A program made the translations under genes and the position numbers. From an uncultured beta proteobacterium (GTDB taxonomy: Bacteria > Pseudomonadota > Gammaproteobacteria > Burkholderiales > Rhodocyclaceae), in the NCBI GenBank assembly GCA_903910495.1, contig CAIVZW010000230.1, forward strand, positions 1-19,283: a DNA stretch of 19,283 nucleotides, read 5' to 3'. The notes beneath the pieces were generated by a model. The model saw only the letters and a list, made by a program, of their open reading frames with translations, made no database searches and was not told the origin of the DNA. Positions 1 through 8,059 of the stretch are shown here, one piece after another. Numbering within the stretch: position 1 is the first letter of the stretch; each line of letters begins with the position of its first letter.

Positions 1-1545
1 ATTGACCAGACCCTGCCGCAACTGCTCAGCCGCATTTCAAAACAGGTCGACATGCGCTTCGAACTTGACGGCCCCAATCTCGCCGTCATGCCGGACACGC
101 CCTATCTCAAGAGTTACAAGATCGACTACGTCAACATGTCTCGCGATGTCAGCGGGACGGTATCCACCAATACCCAGATATCCACTAGTTCGCTATCAAC
201 CACTGGAGCAGCTACTGGAGGGGCTGGTGGGAATGTATCCCGCATCAGAATCGAAAACACTTCAAAAAATCGTTTCTGGGAATCCCTTGAGAAAAACCTT
301 AAGGATCTGCTGCACGAAACCGACAAGATTTTCCCTGAGGGCTCGACGGAAACGGTGGTAGAGCAAAACACATCACAAAGCACAACCGGTACCGGAGTAG
401 CTTCACCTTCGATCAATGCAGCCCGTGGCAGTCAGGTTAACCAGAACCTGGCTGGCAGTCCGAATCCTGCAGCCATTCAGAACACCGGCGCTTCGGTGGT
501 AAAACGAATGACCTTCCGCGAAGCCGCCTCGGTAATTTCCAGTCCGGAGTCGGGAGTCATCACGGTCCGCGCCACTTCGCGGCAACACGAAAAAGTGCAG
601 GAATTTGTTGATCGAGTGATGAGCAGCGCCCGGCGCCAAGTTTTAATTGAAGCGACCATTGTCGAAGTTCAGCTCTCTGATGGATACCAGCAAGGTATTG
701 ATTGGAGCCGCATGGTTGATGGCAAGACCCCATCATCAACCACGCTGCCGTCAACCGGCACACCGGGTTTCACGCTCTCCCAACCTACCACTGGCCAGAA
801 TGTCACCAATTCAGTTACACCCTTTGTCTTTTCTTATTTCAACAAAAACAACCCTCTTAACCTTCTTACAACGGTCAGCCTTCTAGAGTCCTTTGGCAAT
901 CTTAAAGTCATCTCGAGTCCGAAACTGACCGTACTAAATAACCAGACGGCAACCCTCAAAGTCACAGAGGAATTTGTCTATTTCAACGTCAAGTCGGATA
1001 TTGCTGCTGGCAACCTCACCACAAATGCAACAAAAGCTTTTACGACCACACCGCAATCCGTCTCGGTCGGTTTCTTTATGAGCCTGACCGCGCAAATCAG
1101 TGACAACGACACCGTCACGCTGAACGTCCGCCCGTCGATTTCCAGCATTTCCCAATTGAAACAGGATCCCAATCCTGACTTAGCCGGTATCCAGAACCTG
1201 GTACCGCAAATCCGAACCCGCGAAATCGAGTCAATGATGCGCATTGAAAGCGGCGACATCGCAGTACTCGGGGGACTTATGCAAGACTCGATGGACAATA
1301 ATACCGGTCGAACCCCCGGACTGGGTTCGATTCCATTTTTCGGAGAACTGCTGAATAAACGCTCCAACGCTTCTACGAAAAGCGAGTTGGTTATCTTTAT
1401 CCGTCCAACGATCATCAAGGACGCCTCAATCAACGGCGATTTCACGAACTTCGCCAACTCATTGCCAAACAGGGATTTCTTCAAGCCTGACAAGGTTTTT
1501 CAACCCTTCTCTGTACCCCACCAGACCCAGGAGCCGCTTAAATGA
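1..1545 (+). CDS. mshL: MSHA-type pilus secretin MshL, 3' part (5' end outside window)
   Basis: This is the C-terminal 514 residues of an outer-membrane secretin, the ring channel through which the pilus fibre leaves the cell. The reading frame is open from base 1, so the gene starts upstream and the first internal ATG at 52 is not the real start. Visible parts are a Ser/Thr/Gly/Asn-rich stretch (about nt 150-480), a short secretin N-domain with a VLIEATIVEVQL core (about nt 640-680), and the beta-barrel region with the secretin signature VPQIRTRE (nt 1201-1224), an AVLGGLMQD motif and the GLGSIPFFGELL motif, ending in the usual ELVIFIRPTII strand. These match MshL/PilQ/GspD secretins, and the neighbouring mshE and mshG genes favour MshL. 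The stop overlaps the next start as ATGA, suggesting coupled translation. By eye the gene is clearly more AT-rich than the gene after it. Confidence 0.92.
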   Translation: MDQTLPQLLSRISKQVDMRFELDGPNLAVMPDTPYLKSYKIDYVNMSRDVSGTVSTNTQISTSSLSTTGAATGGAGGNVSRIRIENTSKNRFWESLEKNLKDLLHETDKIFPEGSTETVVEQNTSQSTTGTGVASPSINAARGSQVNQNLAGSPNPAAIQNTGASVVKRMTFREAASVISSPESGVITVRATSRQHEKVQEFVDRVMSSARRQVLIEATIVEVQLSDGYQQGIDWSRMVDGKTPSSTTLPSTGTPGFTLSQPTTGQNVTNSVTPFVFSYFNKNNPLNLLTTVSLLESFGNLKVISSPKLTVLNNQTATLKVTEEFVYFNVKSDIAAGNLTTNATKAFTTTPQSVSVGFFMSLTAQISDNDTVTLNVRPSISSISQLKQDPNPDLAGIQNLVPQIRTREIESMMRIESGDIAVLGGLMQDSMDNNTGRTPGLGSIPFFGELLNKRSNASTKSELVIFIRPTIIKDASINGDFTNFANSLPNRDFFKPDKVFQPFSVPHQTQEPLK

Positions 1546-2804
1546 GCTTGCTCATGGAAGCGCTCAAGAAGGCCGAGGAAGCCAAGCGACTGGCCAGCGA
1601 GGGCCATGCTCCAGGGCTGGCGCCGGCCGCGCAGCCCGAGTTGACGCTCAAGGCGATGGCGCAACCGGCGGACAGTTCCAGGCCCCCGCCACTGACCCCA
1701 CCCGGCTCACCACTGCCGCTTCTCTCGCAGCACATCGATTCCGTCGACGCCGATCTGGCGGCCGTATCGACGGATGCGCCGGTCAAGCGTCGTGCCTCTG
1801 CGTCCGCGCCGCCTCCCGCCGACAACAACCCGCGCGAAACCGCCGAGCGCATCGCCGTCCGTAACGTCTTTGCTGCGAAGCAGGCCCCCGCATCGCGTAC
1901 CGGGCTGTGGCTCATTCTTGGCCTCGCCGGGATATCCGCAGCGGGATTCGGCGCCTACGTCTGGTGGCAGTTGCAGGGTGTTTCCGGCAGTTCGCTGGCG
2001 CGCCCGCTGCAAGCCCTGCCGGCTGTCCAACCAATCCCTCCGCTGCCGCCCGTCGTTTCATCGCAGACCGTCAGCGGAGCGCTACAGCCGCTGCCGGAAA
2101 GCCAGCCCGCCCCGATGGTTTCGGCCCAGAAACCGGCCTCCGGGCCGGCACCGGCAACGACCTTCGAGCGGTCGCCACGCGCACAGCGGCCGCTAGCGGC
2201 GCAGGACAGCCCACTGCGGCTCAGCAGGGGCGCATCCAAGTCAGGTCAGACCATAGAGCACGCCTATGAGGCCCTGCAGTCCGGCCATCTGGAGGAAGCA
2301 CAAGTCGGCTACGAACAGGTGTTGCGTAATGACGCAAAAAGCACCGATGCCCTGCTCGGCATGGCGACCATCGCCGCCCGCCAGGGGCAAGCGGAACGCG
2401 CCCAGGCGTTTTACCTGCTGGCCCTCGAATCCGACCCCAACGATGCCACCGCCCAGGCCGGGGTGATCAACACGCGCGGGCAAGCCGACCCCGGTCTTTC
2501 CGAAAGCCGGCTGAAAACGGCACTGGCCAGCCAGCCGGATTCTGCGGCCCTGCAGTTCACCCTGGGCAACCTCTATGCCCGCCAGAACCGCTGGAGCGAG
2601 GCGCAGCAGGCCTATTTCAAGGCCTATTCGAGTACACCGGAGAATGCGGATTTCATCTTCAACCTGGCGGTCAGCCTCGATCACCTGCATCAGAACACGC
2701 TGGCCGCACAGTACTACCAGATGGCCCTGAAAACGGCAGAAACGAGACCCATCTCGTTTGACAAGAACCAGGTCAAAACCCGCGTCCTTGAACTGCAGCC
2801 GTGA
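1542..2804 (+). CDS. Membrane-anchored TPR protein in the MshN position of the pilus operon
   Basis: This is a 420-residue bitopic inner-membrane protein. The N-terminus MSLLMEALKKAEEAKR is a charged amphipathic helix typical of pilus and secretion accessory proteins. It is followed by a Pro/Ala-rich cytoplasmic linker, one transmembrane helix (about residues 121-143, with WW near its end), a second Pro-rich linker on the periplasmic side, and at least four TPR-like helix pairs from about residue 237 to the end (for example SGHLEEAQVGYEQVL and NRWSEAQQAYFKAY). Its place between the secretin and the MshE ATPase is that of MshN in Vibrio MSHA loci. The sequence does not resemble Vibrio MshN closely enough for me to use the symbol. 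A role in secretin assembly or in linking secretin and inner membrane is inferred from the topology. It begins inside the mshL stop codon (ATGA). Confidence 0.82.
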   Translation: MSLLMEALKKAEEAKRLASEGHAPGLAPAAQPELTLKAMAQPADSSRPPPLTPPGSPLPLLSQHIDSVDADLAAVSTDAPVKRRASASAPPPADNNPRETAERIAVRNVFAAKQAPASRTGLWLILGLAGISAAGFGAYVWWQLQGVSGSSLARPLQALPAVQPIPPLPPVVSSQTVSGALQPLPESQPAPMVSAQKPASGPAPATTFERSPRAQRPLAAQDSPLRLSRGASKSGQTIEHAYEALQSGHLEEAQVGYEQVLRNDAKSTDALLGMATIAARQGQAERAQAFYLLALESDPNDATAQAGVINTRGQADPGLSESRLKTALASQPDSAALQFTLGNLYARQNRWSEAQQAYFKAYSSTPENADFIFNLAVSLDHLHQNTLAAQYYQMALKTAETRPISFDKNQVKTRVLELQP

Positions 2805-2894
2805 TTCTGGCACGCTCTTACCGTCTTCCATCGCGTTTGCTCCAACGGTCATGGATTTGGCGCCACTCCACATTATGAAAGTTGCTGGCCTGCC

Positions 2895-2960
2895 CGTTAC
2901 CCTCACCCCCGGCCCCTCTCCCACAAGGCGAGGGGAGGTTCGCGAGTCGCAGACGCGACT
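2895..2960. repeat. Intergenic palindromic element (two inverted repeats) ahead of mshE
   Basis: The 173-base gap between the TPR gene and mshE is the longest untranslated stretch in this operon. It carries a C-rich block reading CCCTCACCCCCGGCCCCTC, whose CCCCTC (2913-2918) pairs with GAGGGG (2930-2935). A second hairpin, AGTCGC (2945-2950) with GCGACT (2955-2960) around an AGAC loop, follows. From memory, similar CCCTCACCCC...GCCCCTCTCCC blocks occur as dispersed intergenic repeats in many proteobacteria; I cannot count copies here. There is no T-tract after either hairpin, so they are not typical terminators, but they may alter mRNA stability between the two halves of the operon. Confidence 0.5.
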
Positions 2961-2977
2961 TTCACGCTAAATCAACG

Positions 2978-4684
2978 ATGAACGCTCCCGTACGCCACCA
3001 GCGACAACTTGGCCAGGTTCTGATTGCCAAGGGCATTCTCAGCGAGGATCAGCTGCGCATTGCCCTGCTCGAACAGATGAAGTCCAACCAGCCGGTCGGC
3101 AAACTGCTGGTTTCGCTCGGTTTCGTTTCCGAAGCCACCTTGCGCGACGCGCTCTCCGAAAGCCTCGGCAAGCAGAGCATCGATCTCTCCAACGCCATTA
3201 TCGACCCTTCGGCGCTGGCGCTGGTGCCGCGTGAGCTGGCCAAACGCCACCACCTGCTGCCTCTCGACTACGATGCCGAGCATCAACGGCTGACGGTCGC
3301 ACTGTCGGACGTCAACGACATCGTCGCGCTCGACAAGATCCGCGGACTGGCCGGCGACGCCCTCGAGATCGACACCCTGCTCGCCGGCGAAACCGAAATC
3401 GACCGGGCCATTGATCAGTCCTATGGTTACGAGCTGTCGATCGACGGCATCCTGCACGAGATCGAAACGGGGGAAATCGATTTCCGCGGCCTGCAATCTT
3501 CTGCCGACGAGTACAGCCAGCCGGTCGTCCGGCTGATCGACTCGATCCTGACCGACGCCGTAAAGCGCGAATCCTCCGACATTCACTTCGAGCCGGAAAC
3601 CGGCTTCCTGCGCATCCGTTACCGCATCGACGGCATGCTGCGCCAGGTGCGTTCGCTGCACCAGTCCTACTGGCCGGCCATGGCGGTGCGCATCAAGGTC
3701 ATGAGCGGCATGAACATCGCCGAAACGCGGGCGCCGCAGGACGGCCGCATCTCGCTCAACATGCGTGGCCGGCCGATTGATTTCCGCGTTTCGGCGCAGC
3801 CGACGATTCACGGCGAAAACATTGTCCTGCGTATTCTGGACCGCCAGAAAGGCCTCGTTCCGCTTGAAGGTCTGGGGCTGACCGAAAAGCAGCTGGACCA
3901 GCTCAAGCTGATGATCGCCCGCCCCGAAGGCATCATCCTGGTCACCGGCCCGACCGGCAGCGGCAAGACGACAACGCTCTATTCGGTGCTCAACCACATC
4001 AACTCCGAGGGTCTGAACATCATGACCCTGGAAGATCCAGTCGAGTACCCGATGACCCTGGTCCGGCAAACGTCGGTGGCCGAAGCCGCCAAGCTCGATT
4101 TCGCCAACGGCATCCGCTCGATGATGCGCCAGGATCCGGATGTCATCCTGGTCGGCGAAATCCGCGACGAGGACACCGCCGAAATGGCCCTGCGCGCGGC
4201 CATGACCGGCCACCAGGTCTATTCCACCCTGCACACCAATTCGGCCATTGGCGCCATCCCGCGCCTGCTCGACATCGGCATCCTGCCCGACATCATGGCC
4301 GGCAACATCATCGGCGTCATTGCCCAGCGCCTGGTTCGCCGCCTGTGCCTGCACTGCAAAACGCCTTATCAGGCCGAAGCCCACGAAGCGCGCTTGCTGG
4401 GCGGGGCCGCGGAAACACCCCGCCCGGTCATATTCCGTCCTTGCGGCTGCGAACGCTGCGATTTCCAGGGCTATCGCGGCCGCCTGGCGATCATGGAGAT
4501 CCTGCGCATGAACGCCGACATGGACGAGTTGGTCGCCCGCCGCTGCACGGTCCGGGAAATCCGCCATCTGGCCGATCGTCAGGGCTTCGTCTCGCTCGCC
4601 GACGACGGTTTGCGCCGCGTTCTCGATGGCTCCACCTCGATCGAGGAACTCGGCCGCGTGGTCGACCTGACCGACCGGATGTAA
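2978..4684 (+). CDS. mshE: MSHA pilus extension ATPase MshE (GspE/PilB family, MshEN domain)
   Basis: This is the cytoplasmic hexameric ATPase that powers pilus assembly. I chose the ATG at 2978 (568 residues) because it puts the first conserved motif about ten residues in; a TTG at 2882 would add translated repeat sequence. Residues about 10-65 form an MshEN domain with two tandem motifs (RxLGxxLxxxGxxxxxxLxxALxxQ, then VGKLLVSLGFVSEATLRDAL), the fold known to bind c-di-GMP in Vibrio MshE. The core has Walker A GPTGSGKT (324-331, Lys330), the Walker B region DPDVILVGEIRD (Glu394) and a zinc-type tetracysteine arrangement (C457xxC460 and C491xxC494). No clear Shine-Dalgarno precedes the chosen ATG. 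The stop lies three bases before mshG. Confidence 0.95.
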   Translation: MNAPVRHQRQLGQVLIAKGILSEDQLRIALLEQMKSNQPVGKLLVSLGFVSEATLRDALSESLGKQSIDLSNAIIDPSALALVPRELAKRHHLLPLDYDAEHQRLTVALSDVNDIVALDKIRGLAGDALEIDTLLAGETEIDRAIDQSYGYELSIDGILHEIETGEIDFRGLQSSADEYSQPVVRLIDSILTDAVKRESSDIHFEPETGFLRIRYRIDGMLRQVRSLHQSYWPAMAVRIKVMSGMNIAETRAPQDGRISLNMRGRPIDFRVSAQPTIHGENIVLRILDRQKGLVPLEGLGLTEKQLDQLKLMIARPEGIILVTGPTGSGKTTTLYSVLNHINSEGLNIMTLEDPVEYPMTLVRQTSVAEAAKLDFANGIRSMMRQDPDVILVGEIRDEDTAEMALRAAMTGHQVYSTLHTNSAIGAIPRLLDIGILPDIMAGNIIGVIAQRLVRRLCLHCKTPYQAEAHEARLLGGAAETPRPVIFRPCGCERCDFQGYRGRLAIMEILRMNADMDELVARRCTVREIRHLADRQGFVSLADDGLRRVLDGSTSIEELGRVVDLTDRM

Positions 4685-4687
4685 GCC

Positions 4688-5890
4688 ATGTCGCTCTACA
4701 ACTACAAGGCAGTCGGCCCCGATGGACGCACGGTGCTTGGCCGCATCGACGCGCTCAACATCGTCGATCTCGAGATGCGTCTGCGGCGCATGGAACTCGA
4801 CCTGATCAGCGGCGATCTGGTCAGCAACCGCAGTCTGTTCGGTGCCGCCGGCGTACCGCGCCGCGAGATCATCCACTTCTGTTTTCACCTCGAACTCCTG
4901 GTGCGTGCCGGTGTGCCCATCCTGGAAGGCCTGTCGGACCTGCGCGACAGCCTTGAACACCCGCGCTTTCGTGAAGTGGTGGCCAGCATGATCGAGTCCA
5001 TCGAGGGCGGCCAGCGGCTTTCACAAGCCATGGAAGGCCAGTCGAAAGTCTTCAACAAGGTCTTTGTCAGCCTGATCCGCGCCGGCGAAGCCACCGGCCG
5101 CTTGCCCGAAGTGCTGCAGAATCTGACCGAATCCCTGAAGTGGGAAGACGAACTGGCCTCGCAGACCAAGAAACTCATCATGTATCCGGCCTTTGTCGGC
5201 ACGATCGTTCTCTCGGCCACCTTCTTTCTGATGATCTACATGGTGCCGCAGCTCAAGCAGTTCGTAAAAAACATGGGGCAGGTTCTGCCCTTGCAGACCC
5301 AGGTGCTGTTCTTTATATCCGACTTGCTGGTGGCCTACTGGTATGTCGCCCTGCTGCTGCCTGTCGTGCTCGGCTTCGCGCTGAAAGTGCTGCTCCATAT
5401 CAACCCGCTGGCGCGCGTCCACTTCGACGGGGTCAAGCTGAAATTACCGCTTATCGGCGACATCCTGCGCAAGATCATCCTGTCGCGCTTCGCCAACACC
5501 TTTGCCCTGCTCTACTCTTCGGGCATCCCGATCATCGAATCGATCCGCACGACGCAGGACGTCGTCGGCAACCGCGTGGTAAGGCGCGGACTCGAACGCG
5601 TCGAACAACTGATCGGCGAGGGACAGAACGTCACCGCCGCCTTCCATAGCATCGGATTTTTCCCACCGCTGGTGATCCGCATGCTGCGCGTCGGCGAAAA
5701 CACGGGCTCGCTGGATGTCGCGCTGCTGAACGTCAGTTACTTTTATAATCGTGACGTCAAGGAATCGGTCGAAAAGGTACAGCAACTGATTGAACCCATG
5801 CTCACCGTCGTCCTCGGCTGCCTGCTCGGATGGATCATGCTGGCCGTCCTGGGGCCGGTTTACGACGTCATCAGCAAGATAAAAACCTAG
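4688..5890 (+). CDS. mshG: Pilus inner-membrane platform protein MshG (GspF/PilC family)
   Basis: This 400-residue polytopic inner-membrane protein is the platform on which the ATPase acts to load pilin into the fibre. It opens with MSLYNYKAVGPDGRTVLGRIDA, the usual start of GspF/PilC-type proteins. Two T2SSF four-helix cytoplasmic domains follow (about residues 60-165 and 265-365), each with the family's E-x-G-x-x-T/S-G-x-L turn (RAGEATGRLPEVL and RVGENTGSLDVALL). Hydrophobic spans lie at about 166-190, 207-237 and 367-395. The length is normal for the family. Only three bases separate it from mshE, and the pairing of E and G types supports the MSHA assignment. Confidence 0.95.
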   Translation: MSLYNYKAVGPDGRTVLGRIDALNIVDLEMRLRRMELDLISGDLVSNRSLFGAAGVPRREIIHFCFHLELLVRAGVPILEGLSDLRDSLEHPRFREVVASMIESIEGGQRLSQAMEGQSKVFNKVFVSLIRAGEATGRLPEVLQNLTESLKWEDELASQTKKLIMYPAFVGTIVLSATFFLMIYMVPQLKQFVKNMGQVLPLQTQVLFFISDLLVAYWYVALLLPVVLGFALKVLLHINPLARVHFDGVKLKLPLIGDILRKIILSRFANTFALLYSSGIPIIESIRTTQDVVGNRVVRRGLERVEQLIGEGQNVTAAFHSIGFFPPLVIRMLRVGENTGSLDVALLNVSYFYNRDVKESVEKVQQLIEPMLTVVLGCLLGWIMLAVLGPVYDVISKIKT

Positions 5891-5903
5891 CCGGGCAACG
5901 CCA

Positions 5904-7445
5904 ATGAAAACCAGCCGCCTGCTTTACCTCAGCGCCTACCAGATGACAGCCTACCGCTGGCATTCCGGTAAACTGACAAGTGAAGGGCTGTTCGCGGCGA
6001 CTGAGAGTGGTCATCAGCAGTTTGCCGCCTACCTCGGGCAGCATCGCAAGAGCGTTTTTGCCATCCTGGCCAACGTCTCCGAAGAAGGTTTCCAGATCGA
6101 GACCATCCCTTTTCTGCAGGGGGCGGATCGTCAGTCCATCATCCGCCGCAAACTCGGGCAACTGTTCTTCAACGCCGGACTGACCGCCTCGCTATCGATG
6201 GGCTACGAAAAGAACAAGCGCAAGGACGAGCGCATCATGCTCGCCGCGCTGACCAATAACGATTTTTTCACCCCCTGGCTGAAGGCTCTCGATGGCGCCG
6301 GGGTGGCCCTGGCCGGGATATACTCGCTGCCCTTGCTGGCACCGTCGCTGCTGAAGAAACTCCAGTTCGTCGAAGACCAGTGCTTGTTGCTCACCGTCCA
6401 GGATCAAAGCATCCGGCAAAGCTATTTTGAAAAAGGCGAACTGCATTTCAGCCGGCTCACGCCACTGCAAAACAGCAGCATTGGCGGCATTGCGCAAACC
6501 TTTGCCAGCGAGACGCACAAGCTCCAGCAATACCTCGCCAGCCAGCGTCTGATCGGGCGCGGCCAGCCGATCACGGCGCACATTCTGGCGCATCCCGGCG
6601 CACTGAAAACCGTCCAGAATAGTTGTATCAGCACCGAAACGATCCATTTCAACATTCTTAGCATCGAGGACTGCGCAAAAAAAACGGGGCTCAAGACCCT
6701 GCCGCTGGACTCCCATTGCGAACAACTCTTTCTCAATTTACTGGTCAGATCCCCGCCGCGCATCCAGTTTGCCAACGACAACCAGCGCCACAATTATCAT
6801 CTCGTAAAGATTCGTTCAGCACTCCACAGCCTTGGCGCGCTTGCCCTGCTGGGCTGCCTGCTGTTCTCCGGCAAACTGCTGTTCGAAACCTACTCCGTCA
6901 CCCAGGAAACCGACAAATTCAGAAGCGAAGCCGGCGTATCGCGACAACGCTACAACGATATCGTAAAAACCTTTCCTCCCATCCCGACCAATAACGAGAC
7001 TCTGCGCCGGGTCATCGACCGCTTTGTCGAACTGGACAAGAACAGTGCCACGCCCAACGGCCTCTACCACGAGATCAGCCGCGCCCTGCAGGCGGCTCCG
7101 TCGGCAGAGCTTGAGAGCATTGACTGGAAAGTGGGCAGCGCCGACACCGGCGCCGTCAAATCCGTCGGACAGTCGTCCATGGTCAGCGCCGTACCTAACG
7201 ATAGCGAATCGGTCGTCGTCCGCGGCAACCTGAAGCTCGGCCTCAATGCCAACCCGAGGCAGATGCTGAGCGCCTTCAATTATCTCGTCGAAGCGCTGAA
7301 AGCCAACCCGAAACTCAAAGTCGACGTCCTGCAAAGGCCGTTTGATATCGAATCCGGAAAATCACTCAAGGGCGGCGATACCACCGTCGAAGACAACAAG
7401 CCGCGTTTTTTCAGCCTGCAGATCACCCGAAAGCTAGGATCATGA
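5904..7445 (+). CDS. PilM/PilN-like fusion protein, MshI position
   Basis: This 513-residue protein has a cytoplasmic N-terminal half that resembles the divergent actin-like (GspL/PilM type) fold, including the stretch ALDGAGVALAGIYSLPLL. One membrane helix (about residues 303-326, SLGALALLGCLLFSGKLLFE) is followed by a periplasmic coiled-coil-prone and ferredoxin-like part, as in PilN. In MSHA systems MshI combines these two roles. Here the gene follows mshG and precedes a PilO-like protein, so it probably forms the inner-membrane alignment complex. I recognise the architecture but not a close named relative. There is no strong ribosome site before the ATG at 5904. Its stop overlaps the next start as ATGA. 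Confidence 0.72.
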   Translation: MKTSRLLYLSAYQMTAYRWHSGKLTSEGLFAATESGHQQFAAYLGQHRKSVFAILANVSEEGFQIETIPFLQGADRQSIIRRKLGQLFFNAGLTASLSMGYEKNKRKDERIMLAALTNNDFFTPWLKALDGAGVALAGIYSLPLLAPSLLKKLQFVEDQCLLLTVQDQSIRQSYFEKGELHFSRLTPLQNSSIGGIAQTFASETHKLQQYLASQRLIGRGQPITAHILAHPGALKTVQNSCISTETIHFNILSIEDCAKKTGLKTLPLDSHCEQLFLNLLVRSPPRIQFANDNQRHNYHLVKIRSALHSLGALALLGCLLFSGKLLFETYSVTQETDKFRSEAGVSRQRYNDIVKTFPPIPTNNETLRRVIDRFVELDKNSATPNGLYHEISRALQAAPSAELESIDWKVGSADTGAVKSVGQSSMVSAVPNDSESVVVRGNLKLGLNANPRQMLSAFNYLVEALKANPKLKVDVLQRPFDIESGKSLKGGDTTVEDNKPRFFSLQITRKLGS

Positions 7446-8059
7446 AACTCGGCACCGCTGATCTCCCCAAACTGCAGTTCAGCCTGCTGGCGGCGGTGCT
7501 GATGATGGCCCTCGGTGCCGGCAGTGTCTTTATCGCGCAGGGCTCGACCAAGGCGGCCAAACGCGACATGGCGGTGGCACACAGCGAACGCAACGAATTT
7601 GACGGGAAACTCAGGCGCGTAAGCAGCGAAGAAAACGAAATCAAGCAGAAATCGGCCTTGTTCAACACGCTGCAGACACGTGGCGTGATCGGTGAAGAAC
7701 AGCGGCTCGAATGGGTCGAATTGCTCAAGGAGATCCGTGACAAACGGCGCCTGATCGACCTGCAATACGAAATCGCTCCGCAACGTCCGCTCGATACGGT
7801 GCCTGGAAGTGGATTCGCCTATTTCGCCAGTACCATGAAAGTGCAGCTCAAGCTATTGCACGAGGAGGACCTGATGCGACTCATCGACGACCTGCGTCAG
7901 CAGGCCAGGGCGCTGATCCAGGTCAAAAGTTGCAGCGTCTCCCGCCTGCCGCGCGGCAGTGCCGACGGCGGGACCAACGCCCAGTTGCTGGCCGACTGCC
8001 AGATTGACTGGGTTACGGTGCACGAAGTCGCTAAAAAACAGGAGGGGCCCCTCCGATGA
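7442..8059 (+). CDS. PilO-like inner-membrane alignment protein, MshJ position
   Basis: This 205-residue bitopic protein has a short cytoplasmic N-terminus, one transmembrane helix at about residues 12-34 (SLLAAVLMMALGAGSVFIAQ) and a charged helical coiled-coil stretch (about 40-100). A compact C-terminal periplasmic domain contains two cysteines, Cys164 and Cys186, that could form a disulfide. This is the layout of PilO/GspM/MshJ proteins, which pair with the PilN-like partner encoded just upstream. The assignment rests on topology, size and position and not on recognised signature residues. It overlaps both neighbours by ATGA junctions, and its last codons contain the palindromic ribosome-binding region of the next gene. 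Confidence 0.68.
   Translation: MKLGTADLPKLQFSLLAAVLMMALGAGSVFIAQGSTKAAKRDMAVAHSERNEFDGKLRRVSSEENEIKQKSALFNTLQTRGVIGEEQRLEWVELLKEIRDKRRLIDLQYEIAPQRPLDTVPGSGFAYFASTMKVQLKLLHEEDLMRLIDDLRQQARALIQVKSCSVSRLPRGSADGGTNAQLLADCQIDWVTVHEVAKKQEGPLR
8041..8054 (+). promoter_or_regulatory. Shine-Dalgarno inside a perfect 14-base palindrome
   Basis: The sequence GGAGGGGCCCCTCC is its own reverse complement and contains the strong GGAGG ribosome site for the gene starting at 8056. In RNA it could fold as GGAGG-GGCC-CCTCC and hide the ribosome site. Ribosomes finishing the upstream gene would melt this hairpin, which would enforce coupled translation. The effect is inferred. Confidence 0.5.

Noticed and set aside
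2972..4960. Very long open frame (662 codons) on the minus strand opposite mshE
   Set aside because: It is antisense to the clearly conserved mshE and mshG, and its composition (rich in Asp, Val, Gln, His, Arg) is that expected from the reverse complement of GC-rich codons.
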